From assembly GCA_000697055.1 (NCBI GenBank), contig JNDT01002236.1, forward strand, positions 248,001 through 312,000: 64,000 nt of DNA, given 5' to 3'. The translations under genes and the position numbers were made by a program. The notes below the pieces were generated by a model that saw only the letters and a program-made list of their open reading frames with translations, was not told the DNA's origin and did no database searches. The DNA comes from Saksenaea vasiformis B4078. Taxonomy: Eukaryota > Mucoromycota > Mucoromycetes > Mucorales > Saksenaeaceae. Position 1 is the first letter of the stretch; each line of letters starts with the position of its first letter. Positions 11,901 to 23,518 of this stretch are shown one piece after another.

Positions 11901-12370
11901 ATACGGGTCCCCATGTAATTTTGGATCAAAGGAGAAAAAAAGTAAGAGAGATTTGAGATATTGGACCAGACGGAAATTTCCCTCCCAAGACAACAAAAAT
12001 GGTAAAAGGCGACGTTGCTCAAAAAAGTACAACCCCCTTGGTTTTAAGGTATGGTGACGCGTGATCCTTCTTTTGCGAACAACGAAGAAGCAGAGGAAAC
12101 GCTCTTATTAGTAACACAGCAGATGTCAATTAGTAGAAGATTTGCTACGACATCCATGCCGCAGGGTTTCCATTAACGCCCCCCTTTTCAAGGCTTCATC
12201 AATGTTCTGTTTCTAGAATAAGTGTCAATATAAAGTTTCCGTAACAAACACGGATAACATAGTTTTTTTTCTTTTTTTCTCTAGATCCTTTTGAGTTAAT
12301 TAAGTTTGAACCCATTTTAGGTGATAACAGTCGCGTAGAGTACTGTACTATAACACACACAAATATATTA
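8933..12370. other. 3.4-kb spacer without a convincing gene
   Basis: It contains (GAA)n at 8951-8978, GAA/TAG repeats near 9712-9740 and scattered homopolymers. Several frames of 60-170 codons exist, for example minus 11217-11735 and plus 10894-11088. They lack ATG starts or domain content, and I recognise none. The last part (about 12060-12370) should include 3' UTR of the minus-strand gene that follows. Confidence 0.55.
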
Positions 12371-13138
12371 TTAGTAATTAGGAGGGGGGTGAGGAGAATG
12401 GTAATAGTTTTTGTTTTTGTTGTTCATGGGGAATGGCTTGGGATAGTAGTAGTTGTTTTGGAATGGTCTTGAAGGTGGGTGATGCTAACCCAATGGTGTC
12501 ATCTAATGTCGTAACTTGCTGATGCTTACCACAGGATTTGGTTGATAGGACTGATGATGATGAAACCTTGAGTCATTATAACGGAATGCTAAATGGGGAG
12601 GAGGAGGAGGAGGTGGTGGTGGTGGTCTGTAGGCATAAAAGGGAGGTGGTTGTTGTTGTTGTTGATAAAAGAAAGGTTCTCTTGGTGACCATCGACTCGG
12701 CCTTTTATTTTTCCATCTTGCTGGGGATTCTTGTTGTGGCTGTTGTTTTTCCTTTTCCACCGTTTTTTGGACCTTCTTCATTGTTGTTTCTTCTTGCACC
12801 AGTCGTTTGATCAGTTGAAACAATCGATGTTTTTCTTCTCTTAATTCCTTTAACTTTTGCATGATTTGCAATTCTGTCATGGATGGCGTTATTGATTTCA
12901 CTTCTTCATACTTTGCATCTTCAATAGGTGGAGACGGTAGACCATTACACACTTCTGGTTCTTCTTCAACATGACGTTTCTTTGCTTCTCTTTCTTCGAG
13001 TATGGATTGTTGTTTACGTTTACGTTGAATAATTACGTTTCGTATCCGTTCAATATGTTGTGGAGGTTGGAACGTGTAGGTGACCACTTTACGCTCGGGA
13101 ATATCAACGACTTCATCAAAGATTTTCTCGACTACCAT
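12371..13138 (-). CDS. Low-complexity protein of unknown function
   Basis: I do not recognise this protein. Two exons on the minus strand (13138-12530 and 12484-12371) join in frame across a 45-nt intron and give 240 residues. The N-terminal 45 residues (start MVVEKIFDEVVDIPERKV) are not low-complexity. A basic/acidic helical region with RKRKQQ and LKELREEKHRLF follows and is likely coiled coil. The C-terminal half is compositionally biased: a run of five Q, a run of ten P, then His, Asn and Tyr-rich sequence ending PHPPPNY. The intron is supported by continued Pro/His/Asn/Tyr composition on both sides and by a GTAAGC donor. Such composition is common in RNA-processing or transcription proteins, but no function can be assigned. 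A purine-rich tract upstream (13140-13230) is probably its leader. Confidence 0.65.
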
Positions 13139-14130
13139 TCAAAGAGAAAAAGGGAAAAGAAAGAAAAAAAGAAGAAGAAGAAGAAGAGGAAGAGGAAGAA
13201 GAGAAGAAAAAAGAAATGGAAGAAATAAAAGAATGCAAAAAAAGTACAACAAATAAAAAAGTTATCTTTTTTTTTTTTTTGCAGAGATTCGTCAAGTTTT
13301 ACGGGTAAGCCGCTGAGTCACTTTGCCCGCAATTTCCCTAATTATCTCGTTAGTGCGGTTCGGTGCTACTTACAGCTTATTGTCTCCCACTTAACACACA
13401 CATATCGTTTTCGTTAAACTGTCTATTAAGGTTACCTTGAATCATTTACTTTTTCCGATATATATCTATTGACCTCTTCCATCTTACTGTCTCACTTCAC
13501 ATTAAAACTGCCCAATCAAAATGTGAATTTTCCCTATTAAACTACCGAATTCATCTTTTTGTTCAGACAGAGATTAAGACAGAGGTGAAACTAACGAAGG
13601 TATTACTCTATCCAATGGAAGTCCAAAGAAAAAAAAAAAAGAGAAACCGATTCTGAGTTACAGTTTTTCCCAAAATGGAAATCGATTTGATCAGTCAAGA
13701 AATTTTTTTGTCTAAATATCGCGAGCTTCTGTTGCTCGTATTATTTAATTTTCAATCTTCACAGACAGAACATGGGGACTTGAGTTTGTGAATTGCCTCT
13801 AAAACCTTGACCATAATTAAGCATCCAAGAGACTCAGGCCCTTTTCAGTAGGATGGGACGGTCATTGACATCTAACGCTGGCGTGTTACTAAACGTCTAG
13901 TCCACTTTTTTACTTATTCAGACATTGGACAGCATCACTTTCCTCAATTACTTGGGAAAATCGGTGGTGGCTGGTGGCTTGCTCTCATTAACTGGCTGGT
14001 TTGATTTATGCAAACCTGTCTCGTGGAGCCAATCAAGTTTAGTGTTATGCAGGAACGACAAAGTAGCATGGCCCTTAGTTAACCTAGATTCACGTTTCTG
14101 AATTATGATAATGATTTATGATAATGATTT
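13139..14130. other. Spacer, no gene seen
   Basis: It begins with a 90-bp almost pure-purine tract (13140-13230) next to the start of the minus-strand gene and a T17 run near 13267. The rest is AT-rich with no coding signal that I can see. Confidence 0.55.
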
Positions 14131-14799
14131 TCAGCAGGGCATCTTCACAGTAGCTAGACAAAACTTATTGTGTGTCTGTATATCTTGCCAGGAAATTGTT
14201 CTGTTGAAAAGGATGGTCACACGAATTGCGTGAGGTGAGAAAGCTTTTTTCCTCGCTCTTACCTGTCTATGGATTGAAACCGAGATGTTTTGAGACACAA
14301 ACTGCACCGTTTTTTTTTTCACAAAATCAATTAAAGTTCTTTTGCATACTTTTAGTTCGGTGAATACTTGTCTAACGTACTTCATCACGTCGTCCAAGAC
14401 GACTGAAGTGTTCGCATCAATGCACTCAAAAATAACCTTTTTGTGTTCCTCATTGAGCATGCGTGGACGGCCAGTCTTTCTCTGTTTCTCAAACATACTA
14501 TTAGTATCCCTCTCGTAGTGTTTAGCCCATCTTTGGGCTATACGAACGTGAATACCAAGCCATTTTACAGCAGTAGCCCCACTCAGATACCTGTCAAACA
14601 AGAGCTTGAAGTACCTCACTTTGCCTTGATCAGGATAGCGTGCATAGTATTGCTTCATTAATGTTTCTTTCATAACAGCGTCACTATTATCTTTTACCGC
14701 CTTTTCCACTTGCACTACTGCCTCTGTCACTTTCTCACTTTCTCGAGGCAGCTGAGCTAAATGTCGTGTATGAAATTTTGTTCTCGTCATTGGGTGCAT
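14131..14799 (-). pseudogene. Tc1/mariner or IS630-type transposase fragment (HTH part only)
   Basis: The reading frame contains a helix-turn-helix half (GATAVKWLGIHVRIAQRWAKHY), the linker KQRKTGRPRMLNEEHKKVI and a second helical block (KVCKRTLIDFVKKK). This is the usual N-terminal layout of Tc1/mariner-like transposases. After the poly-A run the frame changes to non-family sequence, a splice-like CAG|GTAAGAG occurs, and no DDE catalytic domain follows. The fragment is therefore not a functional transposase. Part of the C-terminal translation is probably read out of frame. A copy of the TIR repeat lies 60 bp away, but nothing shows that this transposase mobilised it. Confidence 0.7.
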
Positions 14800-14859
14800 T
14801 TACTTTTCACCGAAGGCGGATTTACTTTCTGGAAAGGGTGTATTGCTTATTGAATATCA

Positions 14860-15335
14860 TTTTACGCTACTCTAAATAAATTATGCTCCCATCAAGGGCC
14901 AAGCTTGCGCTAAGGAGGAAATCGAATATACGGTGCTTAATGTAGAAGTGGCAACAAAATCATACGTTTACTTACGTCAACTTGACTGTCAGTGGGTGAA
15001 TAATTTGTTGGAGCGACATACAAATAATTCATGGGTAGTAAATGGAAGATGATTTGATGTCTTCTTACTGTACTTAAACCTCCCAAAGGGCGCTCGTACC
15101 CATTGGTACGCGCCTGCCCCGCACCTTGACCGGTGGGGACGGCGAGATGGGATGGGCACCGCCGAAGCCGGTTTTGGAGTTTTGCAATTAGGAGTCTGAA
15201 CAATCGACAAAACGACATGAAAAATCCCGTAAGTATAGTCGATCCCAGTACGTACCGGGATTGTAATAGAGAAAGCAAAGCCAAAGAAAAAAAAAGTCCA
15301 TGCATCCCTTTAAATACTGCCACTTTACGCGTTTA
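14860..15335. repeat. TIR repeat family, copy B (degenerate, longer form)
   Basis: The core runs from 14877 (TAAATTATGCTCCCATC) to about 15007 (CAGTGGGTGAATAATTTG), with the shared flanks TTTTACGCTACTCTA and TAGTAAATGGAAGAT. Downstream similarity to copy C continues through a GC-rich block (CCCCGCACCTTGACCGG) to about 15330, including GCCAAAGAAAA and CCTTTAAATAC. Its terminal repeats are the most diverged of the four copies. Confidence 0.7.
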
Positions 15336-15914
15336 GCTCGTGTACCAACACGATCATGAACTGTTGTTCCTTCTTCTCCTTCTTCTTCGTTAAGCTTCTC
15401 TTTTTGGACACAGATGTAGCCTGAGGCTTTCTCAGAGGTATATCTACTACTCTTTCCTCAGATATGGCAACTGATATATTGTAGTGACCGTCTAACTGGG
15501 TACAGTGCCTTTCGCTGGTATAACTTCAAAGCACCACCGGAATTTCTACAACTATGCAAGCAGAATACGGTCATGTCACTTAAAAGATGCAATTCTTCGT
15601 GATATCTTTACAATAACAATGATATGAATGGATTTGTTCATCATTCTGTCTCTCGTTTTGATGCCCGCCTAAACAAGAACTCAATATGATTTTTTAAAAT
15701 AAAGCGAGCGATCACTTGGGAAAAAGCGAATGCTAGACTCGAGAAAACGCGAATCGCTTGAAAAAGGAAACTGACTCCTTCATTTTTAACTTCCGCCTTT
15801 TAAATCCCTGCACACACATCTGTCCATCCGACATCCTGCTTTTGGTACCCAACCCATACAAATTTCAAGTGCCGCCGAGCTCGCTTGAGTCTCTTTTTTT
15901 GCTACCATTTGCAG
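15336..15914. promoter_or_regulatory. Spacer and presumed SEC8 promoter
   Basis: No gene is visible. Codons begin at 15915 after a T-rich stretch (15890-15910). No TATA or operator can be named with confidence. Confidence 0.4.
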
Positions 15915-18900
15915 ATGGACAGGAATCCGTTTTTACCGCCTAGTAGTGCCATGCCCTCCATGGTTCAAAGAGGCGGCTATTATGCTGAAGAAGACAATCA
16001 ACCCTATGGAAGACAGGGCAACTTTTCGGAAATGGAAGGTAATAATGAAAGAGTTGCACGATCATCTAGAAGTAGACTATTCCTAATCGTGCTTTCTTTC
16101 AGCCGTTTTACAGGAAATTCAAGATGGTTGGGAATTCATTCTCGAAGACGATGTATGTTCTCTTGCCTTAACAACGTGTTATTTACCGTCAACCACTATT
16201 TCAGTTCGATCCAGTGACCCTTGCTCTATCTTTAATGGATGACAGCTCCGTTGGAAGAGGAAATGACTATCACACGTTTCAGAGAGTGCTCAGAAATCTT
16301 GATATGGCATTAAAATCCATTGTGGATGGTATAATCTACCCCGCAATTAACTTATTCCTTGTTAACATCCATCCTCTTCTTTCAGATTATTATCAAGGGT
16401 TTAACGAGTCAATTGGAACATTCGGTGGCGTGTTACAACATATCAACGGTACCAAGGAAGAAAAGACTGAAAGTGAAACTTATACAATTGGCGTATTAGA
16501 TTCACGTACTCGTGTTGTTCAAATGAAGAACAATTTGAAGAAATGCAAAGAGGAATTACTGGAAAAACGCACAGACCTACTGAATATGTGGTTTAAGAGC
16601 CAACAGCACAAAGAAATGCTGAATTTGCTAGAGACACTGTAGGCCAACGAAAAAATGATCCTACGAAGCTGATTTGCGCGATAGAGACGAAATCCGCACA
16701 ACACCAGAGAAACTTGAGAATTTAATGAGCACCAAACACGTCCTTACAGCTGCGAAATTGTTGGTAGAATCACTGAAAATCGTCAACAACAAAGATATGA
16801 TGCAAATTGGTGCACTTGATGACATCCGTCGAACATTAGCAAGACAGAAAAACGTAAATCAAAATATAACGTCATTCTGCCAAGGATTTCATGCATATCA
16901 TTTATAGTCACTGTACGATCTGTTGATTGAGGAAATTCATAACCACCTCTATCTCAAAAGCCCATTCTGTGACAAACGATGGTCCGAATATGTTCATGAT
17001 CAACAAAGATGTAAGCTATTCGACAATATAAAACGACAGTGGCTAAATCCATCTACATTTCCGACTTAGTGCCAGAATCACCAATTAAATCTCGAAGGTT
17101 GGTAGGGCTGATATTTGTAGCGTGAAACTCACTTTGTTCTAATTAGCCTTGGCGGTGCGGTATCATCTCAGCAAACATCAACAGGTAAGGGGAGCAAAAA
17201 AAAATAATAATAAGTAGTGTTGGTTTTCTTAGTCGGAAACGTTTAGATGCTGATCCATCAAACGACACCATGTTTGCGTTGGACGAGAACGACATTGTAG
17301 GGCTATCCGTTTATAGGAGACAAATTACTGATTTCTTTTTTCTTCCTTCCTAGCTGACAGAAGATCCAGAAAAGAACCCCGATACAGATTCCTATTATTA
17401 TATGGAGATTATTATGGAGGCACTAGCGGTTCTAGATCAAGTACCTTCAGCTTTAGAAGTACGTGTAGAGAGATTAAGACGTGTCTTGTTAAAGAAATGG
17501 CTTAGACTATCCAAGAACGACTGCCTTTTGAAATCCATGCGCTTGTGGATAAAACGATTGCTGAAGTGGAGAAAAGGTAGATTACTCCTATGTTTAGTGC
17601 TCGCTTAACAGTTACGATTAGACACACAGATCAATCCATGAAGACGGAGCGTCGAAGGGACAATAATGCAGATGATTCAGATATATACTGCCTAGATAAA
17701 GCGAACACAGAAGCTCGCAATGAAGTTCTCAAGGATTTGTTGTGGACATTGTATTCCAAAATGGAAGCTGTGCTACGTGGCCACCGTTTTACAGAAACGT
17801 GTGCGCGCAGAATTCAAAAGGTATTTTGTATATATATACCTCTTGCGAATGATGGACTTATAGGCGGTGTAGAGAATGATTCTAGCCGATCCGAATGGTA
17901 AGCCTTTTTCTTTGTGGTTTTGCTCTTGCTGAAATGCGAAAATATAAAAGGTGTTCAGGACTTTACTGTGTACCATTTTCACGAAATCTGGAGGCCTATA
18001 CAAGCTGAGGTTCGTTTCTGTTAAAGCAAGGAAAAGGGACAATGGATTCACATAGTCGCTCCAGATCCGCTCGTTGTTACAAGATTATTTGACAAGTCCT
18101 GAACGCTCGTCCTCGTCACTTCAGCAACCCGTTGTTCTTGCAGATAATGCATCGGGTACGAGCGCAATGTCAACATCTCGAGAGAGAAACGATCAAATGT
18201 TCAAATTTGTGGAGGCGGCACCGAATGACGATTTGGAGAATGCTTATCAAAACGTTCGATCAACGTTGCAAAATAAGTTGAACAAGAGAACAGATATGAT
18301 ACATCACTCGAGCATCATCGACAAATACGCAAACGATATGATTTCCAAGGGACATAAGCTACTAGTGAAACCGGATGCATACAACGTAAGTGTCCTGTTA
18401 AAACCAACCATGGCGTTTTTGCAAGGCTTGCGCGAAGTCTTTCCAAATTAGTAAGTCCTAGGGAAGCATGGAGAAACAAAGCTAACTAGTCGTCTCATGA
18501 TAAGCGATGATCAAAATGCTGAAGGCTTTGGTAACTTTTTGGATGATTTCGCTGTCAATGTCTTCTTGCCACAAATCGAAGAGAAGGTGATGCAACTGAT
18601 CCACCATGCAACAGTGGGTATGTCTTATGAGTATCTTGAACTATTCCCCGTGCTAAGCTGTCTGTTATGCAGGCATGGATGCGTTCCAAGACGACAGAAA
18701 TTATAAAAACTTTTCTAAATACCCGATTGTGAAGGTAAAAAGAAAAGAGGATCTGTGAGTGAACCGTGCATTTACTAATGACATTTTTTTCTTTTTTCAG
18801 AGCGCCATAGCGTTAATAGCTGTCATACAAAGTTTATGTCGGACGATGCACAGTATGCCGTTTCATACTGAGGAATATCTCCGTATGGTTGAAGTTGTTC

Positions 18901-20586
18901 TTTTGAAGTACCATGAAAAATGCTGTCAGCGATTTTACTGCAAGTATAAGACGACTAGACAAAGAGTTCAATGACCTAACCTGCCATCCTACAGCTACGG
19001 TTGCTAAAGGCAGTGTCTATGCAAACAAGGAGTACAATGTTGCGGAAATGGAAGTAAGCACTAGTGCAGACTGGGCACAGGATGAACGCCTTGTGGGATT
19101 ACTCGCGCAAAACCCTTTTTTCAACGAAGATATGGTAAGATGAAACTTGCGTCGAATCTCTTCCATTCATTTGTTGCATTTTCTTCAGAAAGCTAATTTT
19201 GAGTTCATCAAAGCGCTTAATCAAGCGGTAAGTGTGTTTGATGGGCTCGTTGGTACTCACTTTTCTTAAAAAGGAAATCACGATGGAGTTGAAACTGAAG
19301 AGCGATCGACAATTCGAGCCAGAGGAACTCATTTTTGACTCCAAGCGTCTCGTTGCTTTGGGAAGATTATACCACAGTCTGGTACGAGAAAAGAAAATAG
19401 TAATGTAAGACTTAACTGAGAGATCGTGCTTGCTTTTTTTTTTATCTAGAAATGGTTTGTACGTGAAATTTGGGAACTCCGTACACCAAATCAGAATACA
19501 CGGATAACTGCAGCAAGTCCACCGATTGAGGCAGAAAGACAAATGGTGGGTTATCCAGAGGTAATCATTTCTCTGTGGAAGCGTCTATTGACTTGCACTG
19601 TTGCAGGGATCTGAACCGACAGAATGGGAGCACCGAGAGCGCAGACCCTCTCACGAGGAGATGGGGTCCGTTATGCTGCCTCTGCGTGGAGAAACTGCAA
19701 GGTAAAAGAGAAAAAAAAAAGGGCATCGTCTACCGTTGTTGATTAACGTTGTCTTCTTGATTAGTCGTTTCGACCAGCTTCTAGCAACCTACCAGCAATT
19801 AGCAGAAACCTGCCTTTTCACGTTACGATTGGAAGGTCGATGCCACACAATGTACTATTTGGAGATGGCTATCCGCGAGGTCAGAATGATTTTTGGTCAA
19901 TGGTGAGGAGAAGGCTAACGATGTGACAGGGCAATTATTATCTGGAGGATGAGACCTATGAACCAGATCCATACGTGATCACGCTTAACTCTGACTTGAT
20001 GGATATTGACGATTGCATCAATGCATCATTACCACCCAAAGATGAAATGTAAGCAGTAGGCACATGATTTGGGCTAGAGGTCTAAGCGGACGTCTTTTGT
20101 TTAGGTTTGCGTTTGATGGGCTGCCAGCGCTTGCTGTTCATTTGCTAATATCCGATGCTGCTTATATCAAGCGAATGAACAAGAACGGTGTGCAAAAGAT
20201 GGTCCGCAACATTTTGGCACTTCAGCAAAATTTGAGTAATTTTACGCCAGCTTCACAAAGTTCGTTACTAGACCGTGCGCGCGATTACTATCAGCTATTT
20301 AATTTGGGAAGCGAGGTAACTTCGTTTTTACGTCGAAGCTGGTTTTTAATAACGGTTGGAACGATAGGGATTGGTTGCTAATATTGAAGAGAACGGTCCA
20401 AGCTTTACATTTGACGAATACCGAGTGATGCTTCGACTAATGCATGATGTGAATGGAGAGACCGGCACTGGATCACCAAGTGCCGCAACACCTACAACTA
20501 CCCAAGAAGATATCCAAATGTCAAGAGCAGCCTACAACGGTTGGTTGGAGAAACTCATTGATTTGATGAGAGAAGATGAAAAATAA
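15915..20586 (+). CDS. SEC8: Exocyst complex subunit Sec8
   Basis: Sec8 (EXOC4) is a core subunit of the octameric exocyst, which tethers secretory vesicles to the plasma membrane at sites of polarised growth. I traced 28 exons whose sum is 3189 nt, or 1062 residues, close to the family length. Conserved Sec8 blocks include LALSLMDDSSVGRGNDY, DYYQGFNESIGTFGGVL, VVQMKNNLKKCKEELL, KRTDLLNMWFKSQQHKEML, IEEIHNHLYLKSPFCDKRW and the C-terminal YNGWLEKLIDLM. Exon edges include 15915-16038, 16103-16152, 16205-16328, 16386-16448, 16500-16638, 16685-16853, 18065-18450, 18801-18943, 19014-19134, 20105-20315 and 20368-20586. Introns are about 45-93 nt. The intron at 16449-16499 is 51 nt and stop-free, so its retention would insert 17 residues in frame. 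The stretch 17070-17296 (small exons of a Ser/Gln-rich linker) is the least certain. Confidence 0.93.
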
Positions 20587-21908
20587 AGTGCAATTTTTGC
20601 CTTGGCAAAAATAATAGAAGCAATACATCCTGTTTGGCAATGATCTATATGTGTTTGTTGTTTTTTTCCTAGTGTTCTACATACGTAGCGACGCAATTGT
20701 AAATCCAGAGTTTCTAGGAAATTGTTTGGCGCGCGTCCTCTCTGTGAATCAGATCCATAAATTGATTCAGTTCATTCACATCAGAGATCCATTTTGTTAA
20801 GCAGCAGTAGCAGCCCAATTCGGGAAGATGTCGGTATGTGTGGTATGCAGATTCGAAATCGTGCATCTTTCGCCATAGGTAGGACAGGGTTGTAGATGCA
20901 TTAGCAGAAATAGAATCCAGAGCGAAGGTCTGTGCGATTTCTAAGCGGCAAAACATTTAAAGGACGCCAGACCTCGTCGAATGATTTAGCTTATCGAATG
21001 CTCAACATTTCTAAATATGTCTTTCTCTGCAAATGTGCGTGGTACAGAAGCGCTTCGGTATCCCAAATGCTGTTTTCTCTTTGGAATAAATGAGCTGAAT
21101 AACACGCTTACTTTATGAATCAACCAATCTGGTTAGCTCAAACTACCCATGTTTAACATGGTGTGGAGTTGCTCAAAGTTTATTTATTTCTTCCATTGGC
21201 AGGTAATTAAAAATAAAAATAAAAATCAAGAGCGGCAGCTCATCATGATTTACTCTCATCGTGCTGTTAAGGAATGTGAAACTCGGCTTTTTGTCGCTTA
21301 ATAGGTTTACAGCGAGACGAACCTGCTCACTTAATATGTGGTGTTTAGAAATGTTGCATGCGTGGGAAAATGACGATTCGCTGCCGATCAATGGTTGTGC
21401 GTAATTCTATATCCCACGTATCTGGCGTGATACCAAGCAAGACTAAAGTTACGGGTTATTAATGGGGTTATTCTATGAACGCACATGGATAACAAAGGAA
21501 GGAAAAAGGAATCGACTGATTTTTTTAATAGAAGTCGATATAAGGCGAAAATTTGAATCATGCAACACCCTTTTATTTCCATGGTAATTGTTGGGGTACA
21601 ACGTTAGGTGGGTAACCCAGCTCGCTTTTTCTCAGCCCACTTTCTTATGTCTTTGAAACGCTGAAGGGATGGTGGTGAGAGCAACGCCCATCTTGGGGAG
21701 CCTCTAACTTACCTTTAACAGCTCTGTTTTGCAAAATAAGCTTAAAAAGTTGCCAAGAGTATATGCTTCCAAACCCGCCAAAAGCCTTTTTTTCTTTAAT
21801 GTAACATGATGTTAGTTGGAAATAGTATAGGAGAAATGTGGGGTGTGGGGAAAATAAGTGTAAACGACTGTCAAGTGAATGGCACATGTTTTTCACAAAG
21901 AAAAATTG

Positions 21909-21947
<39 letters not shown>

Positions 21948-22864
21948 CTTTTTGTTTTTGCATAATTTACACCCGCTTTATCCGCCAGAAAAGGGAGGTT
22001 GAATTGCTATATTGATTAACCGATTCTCCGAATAGAATAGGTGGGATCAAAGAAAGAAAACATGTTCATGGTATCTGATCATATGCTTTTTTTATCAATT
22101 ATTTGAAACATGGATCCCATGTCTTTACCCCCTTTCGCTAACCCCTCTTATGTTTATCTCTCCTGCTGTATAACAGTAAGTATCTAAGCTGCAAGTAAGA
22201 TGATATACATTGAAAGGAGCATTTTTGGTACATGGACGAAAATGGTAGAAAGGGGAAGTAGGAAAACCGTATGTGTAAAGAGGAGTGGGGTAAAAGAACC
22301 CTGGCAAAAAAAAAAAAAATTGAAAATTTCTCAGGCACAGAATGATTTTACATCAGCTTGAACTCCACTTTTTTTTTTCGCAAAAATCTAAAGAATCACA
22401 CGTGGGAGAGATCAGACGCGTTTATTCGGGGTTTGCTATGAGTAAAAAAGGTTCGGTCCGCCACGGGTTTTGGCTCTAGCACAAAACGGAACTCAGCCGG
22501 TGCACGGGAATAGACGGAACGGATAACAAACAAAACCAAAAAGCGCTCAAGGGAAAAAAAAAAAAAAATTACAGGATTTCTCACGAAAATTAAGGGTTCA
22601 CACGAAGCATACCAAATATGTAAATGTTTGACTGATTTTGATGTTATTCGAAAAAAAAAGAAATTATGTACATAGGAGCTTCTAACTCAAAGGGGAGAGA
22701 GGAGAGAGAAGTGAGTGAGAAAGAGAAAAAGGGGGGAGTGGGGATGATGATGTGTCATTTCTTTTTGGTTGATTATGAAGAGAAAAGAAAGGTTGTTCTT
22801 TTGTAGTGAAAATCTTTACAGAATAAATTCTCAATTTGCGAGAGAAGGCGGCGGTGGAGCTTGT
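20587..22864. other. 2.3-kb spacer; one possible small ORF
   Basis: An 80-codon minus-strand ORF with an ATG lies at 20714-20956 (MFCRLEIAQTFALDS...). Its composition is protein-like but I recognise no family, so I do not call it as a gene. Otherwise I see simple repeats, poly-A/T runs and, from about 22600, a purine-rich tract next to the 3' end of the zinc-finger gene. Confidence 0.5.
21909..21944. repeat. (TG)n microsatellite
   Basis: About 17 uninterrupted GT dinucleotides. It is a simple-sequence repeat with no sign of function and is probably length-polymorphic. Confidence 0.9.
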
Positions 22865-23518
22865 TCAGAATGGTACTATGGTGTGGATCGAGGGTAAAGA
22901 GGATGGTTGTTGGCAAGTTGTCATGGTAATTGGTGGCAGTACACGGGCCTGCGGTGGTCGATCCAGGAGATCCAGTAAACTCTGAGCATTTTGATTTGGA
23001 CGTGAATAGACTGGATCCAGTAATTTACATTCGAGAGGTGCCAACTTGTGCATTTTCGGTGATCTCATTGGAGATATCTTGGGAGAACTATCTGGGGTGA
23101 ACAAGAACTCTGTTTCTGAATCCGACAAATGATGCTGATCGCTGCTTGCGGTGGTTGCTGAGGATAAGGTGGGTGATACGGGAGACGCAGTGCGTTGACG
23201 TTTTATTGTTGTTGTTTTTGCTTGTCGTCGTCGTTTGCTAGGTGAAGTATGAATTCGAACATGACGGGTCAATTCATCCGAACGTGAAAAGCGTTTTTCA
23301 CAACCAGGGAAAGTGCATTGATGCGGTTTTTCTCCTGTATGGGTTCGAATATGACGAGTTTGATGTTCCAAACGATAAAAAGACTTCTGGCATGTTGGAA
23401 ACGGACATTTATAAGGTCGGGGAATGTTAGCCTTATCCAGTGGTGCGATTGCTCTTTTCTTGGGTGGTGGTGGAGGGGAGGAAAGACTTAAAAGACTAGC
23501 AGCTGCTTGATAAGCCAT
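22865..23518 (-). CDS. CREA: C2H2 zinc-finger repressor of the CreA/Mig1 type
   Basis: CreA/Mig1 proteins repress genes for alternative carbon sources when glucose is present, by binding GC-rich sites. The single-exon ORF gives 217 residues from the ATG at 23518. Two adjacent C2H2 fingers lie at residues 38-60 and 68-90. Their helices read [12 protein letters not shown] and [12 protein letters not shown], with the TGEKPH linker, and match the CreA/Mig1 DNA-contact residues. A basic tail (SKRRRQ) follows, then Ser/Pro-rich sequence with a conserved-looking acidic patch. A longer in-frame extension upstream is Tyr/Thr repeat translation from simple TAG/TAC repeats and is unlikely to be coding. 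The protein is shorter than ascomycete CreA (about 400 residues), and its first finger has C-x4-C instead of the usual C-x2-C. Orthology to CreA itself versus a paralogue cannot be settled here. Confidence 0.85.
   Translation of the reverse strand: MAYQAAASLLSLSSPPPPPKKRAIAPLDKANIPRPYKCPFPTCQKSFYRLEHQTRHIRTHTGEKPHQCTFPGCEKRFSRSDELTRHVRIHTSPSKRRRQAKTTTIKRQRTASPVSPTLSSATTASSDQHHLSDSETEFLFTPDSSPKISPMRSPKMHKLAPLECKLLDPVYSRPNQNAQSLLDLLDRPPQARVLPPITMTTCQQPSSLPSIHTIVPF

Noticed and set aside
18925..19013. Apparent frameshift in SEC8 after the Tyr-His-Glu-Lys-Cys block
   Set aside because: A 70-nt intron 18944-19013 with GTATAAG donor and CAG acceptor restores the frame, so SEC8 is intact.
20714..20956. 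80-codon minus-strand ORF after SEC8
   Set aside because: Protein-like but short, unrecognised and without visible neighbouring exons; kept only as a note in the spacer entry.
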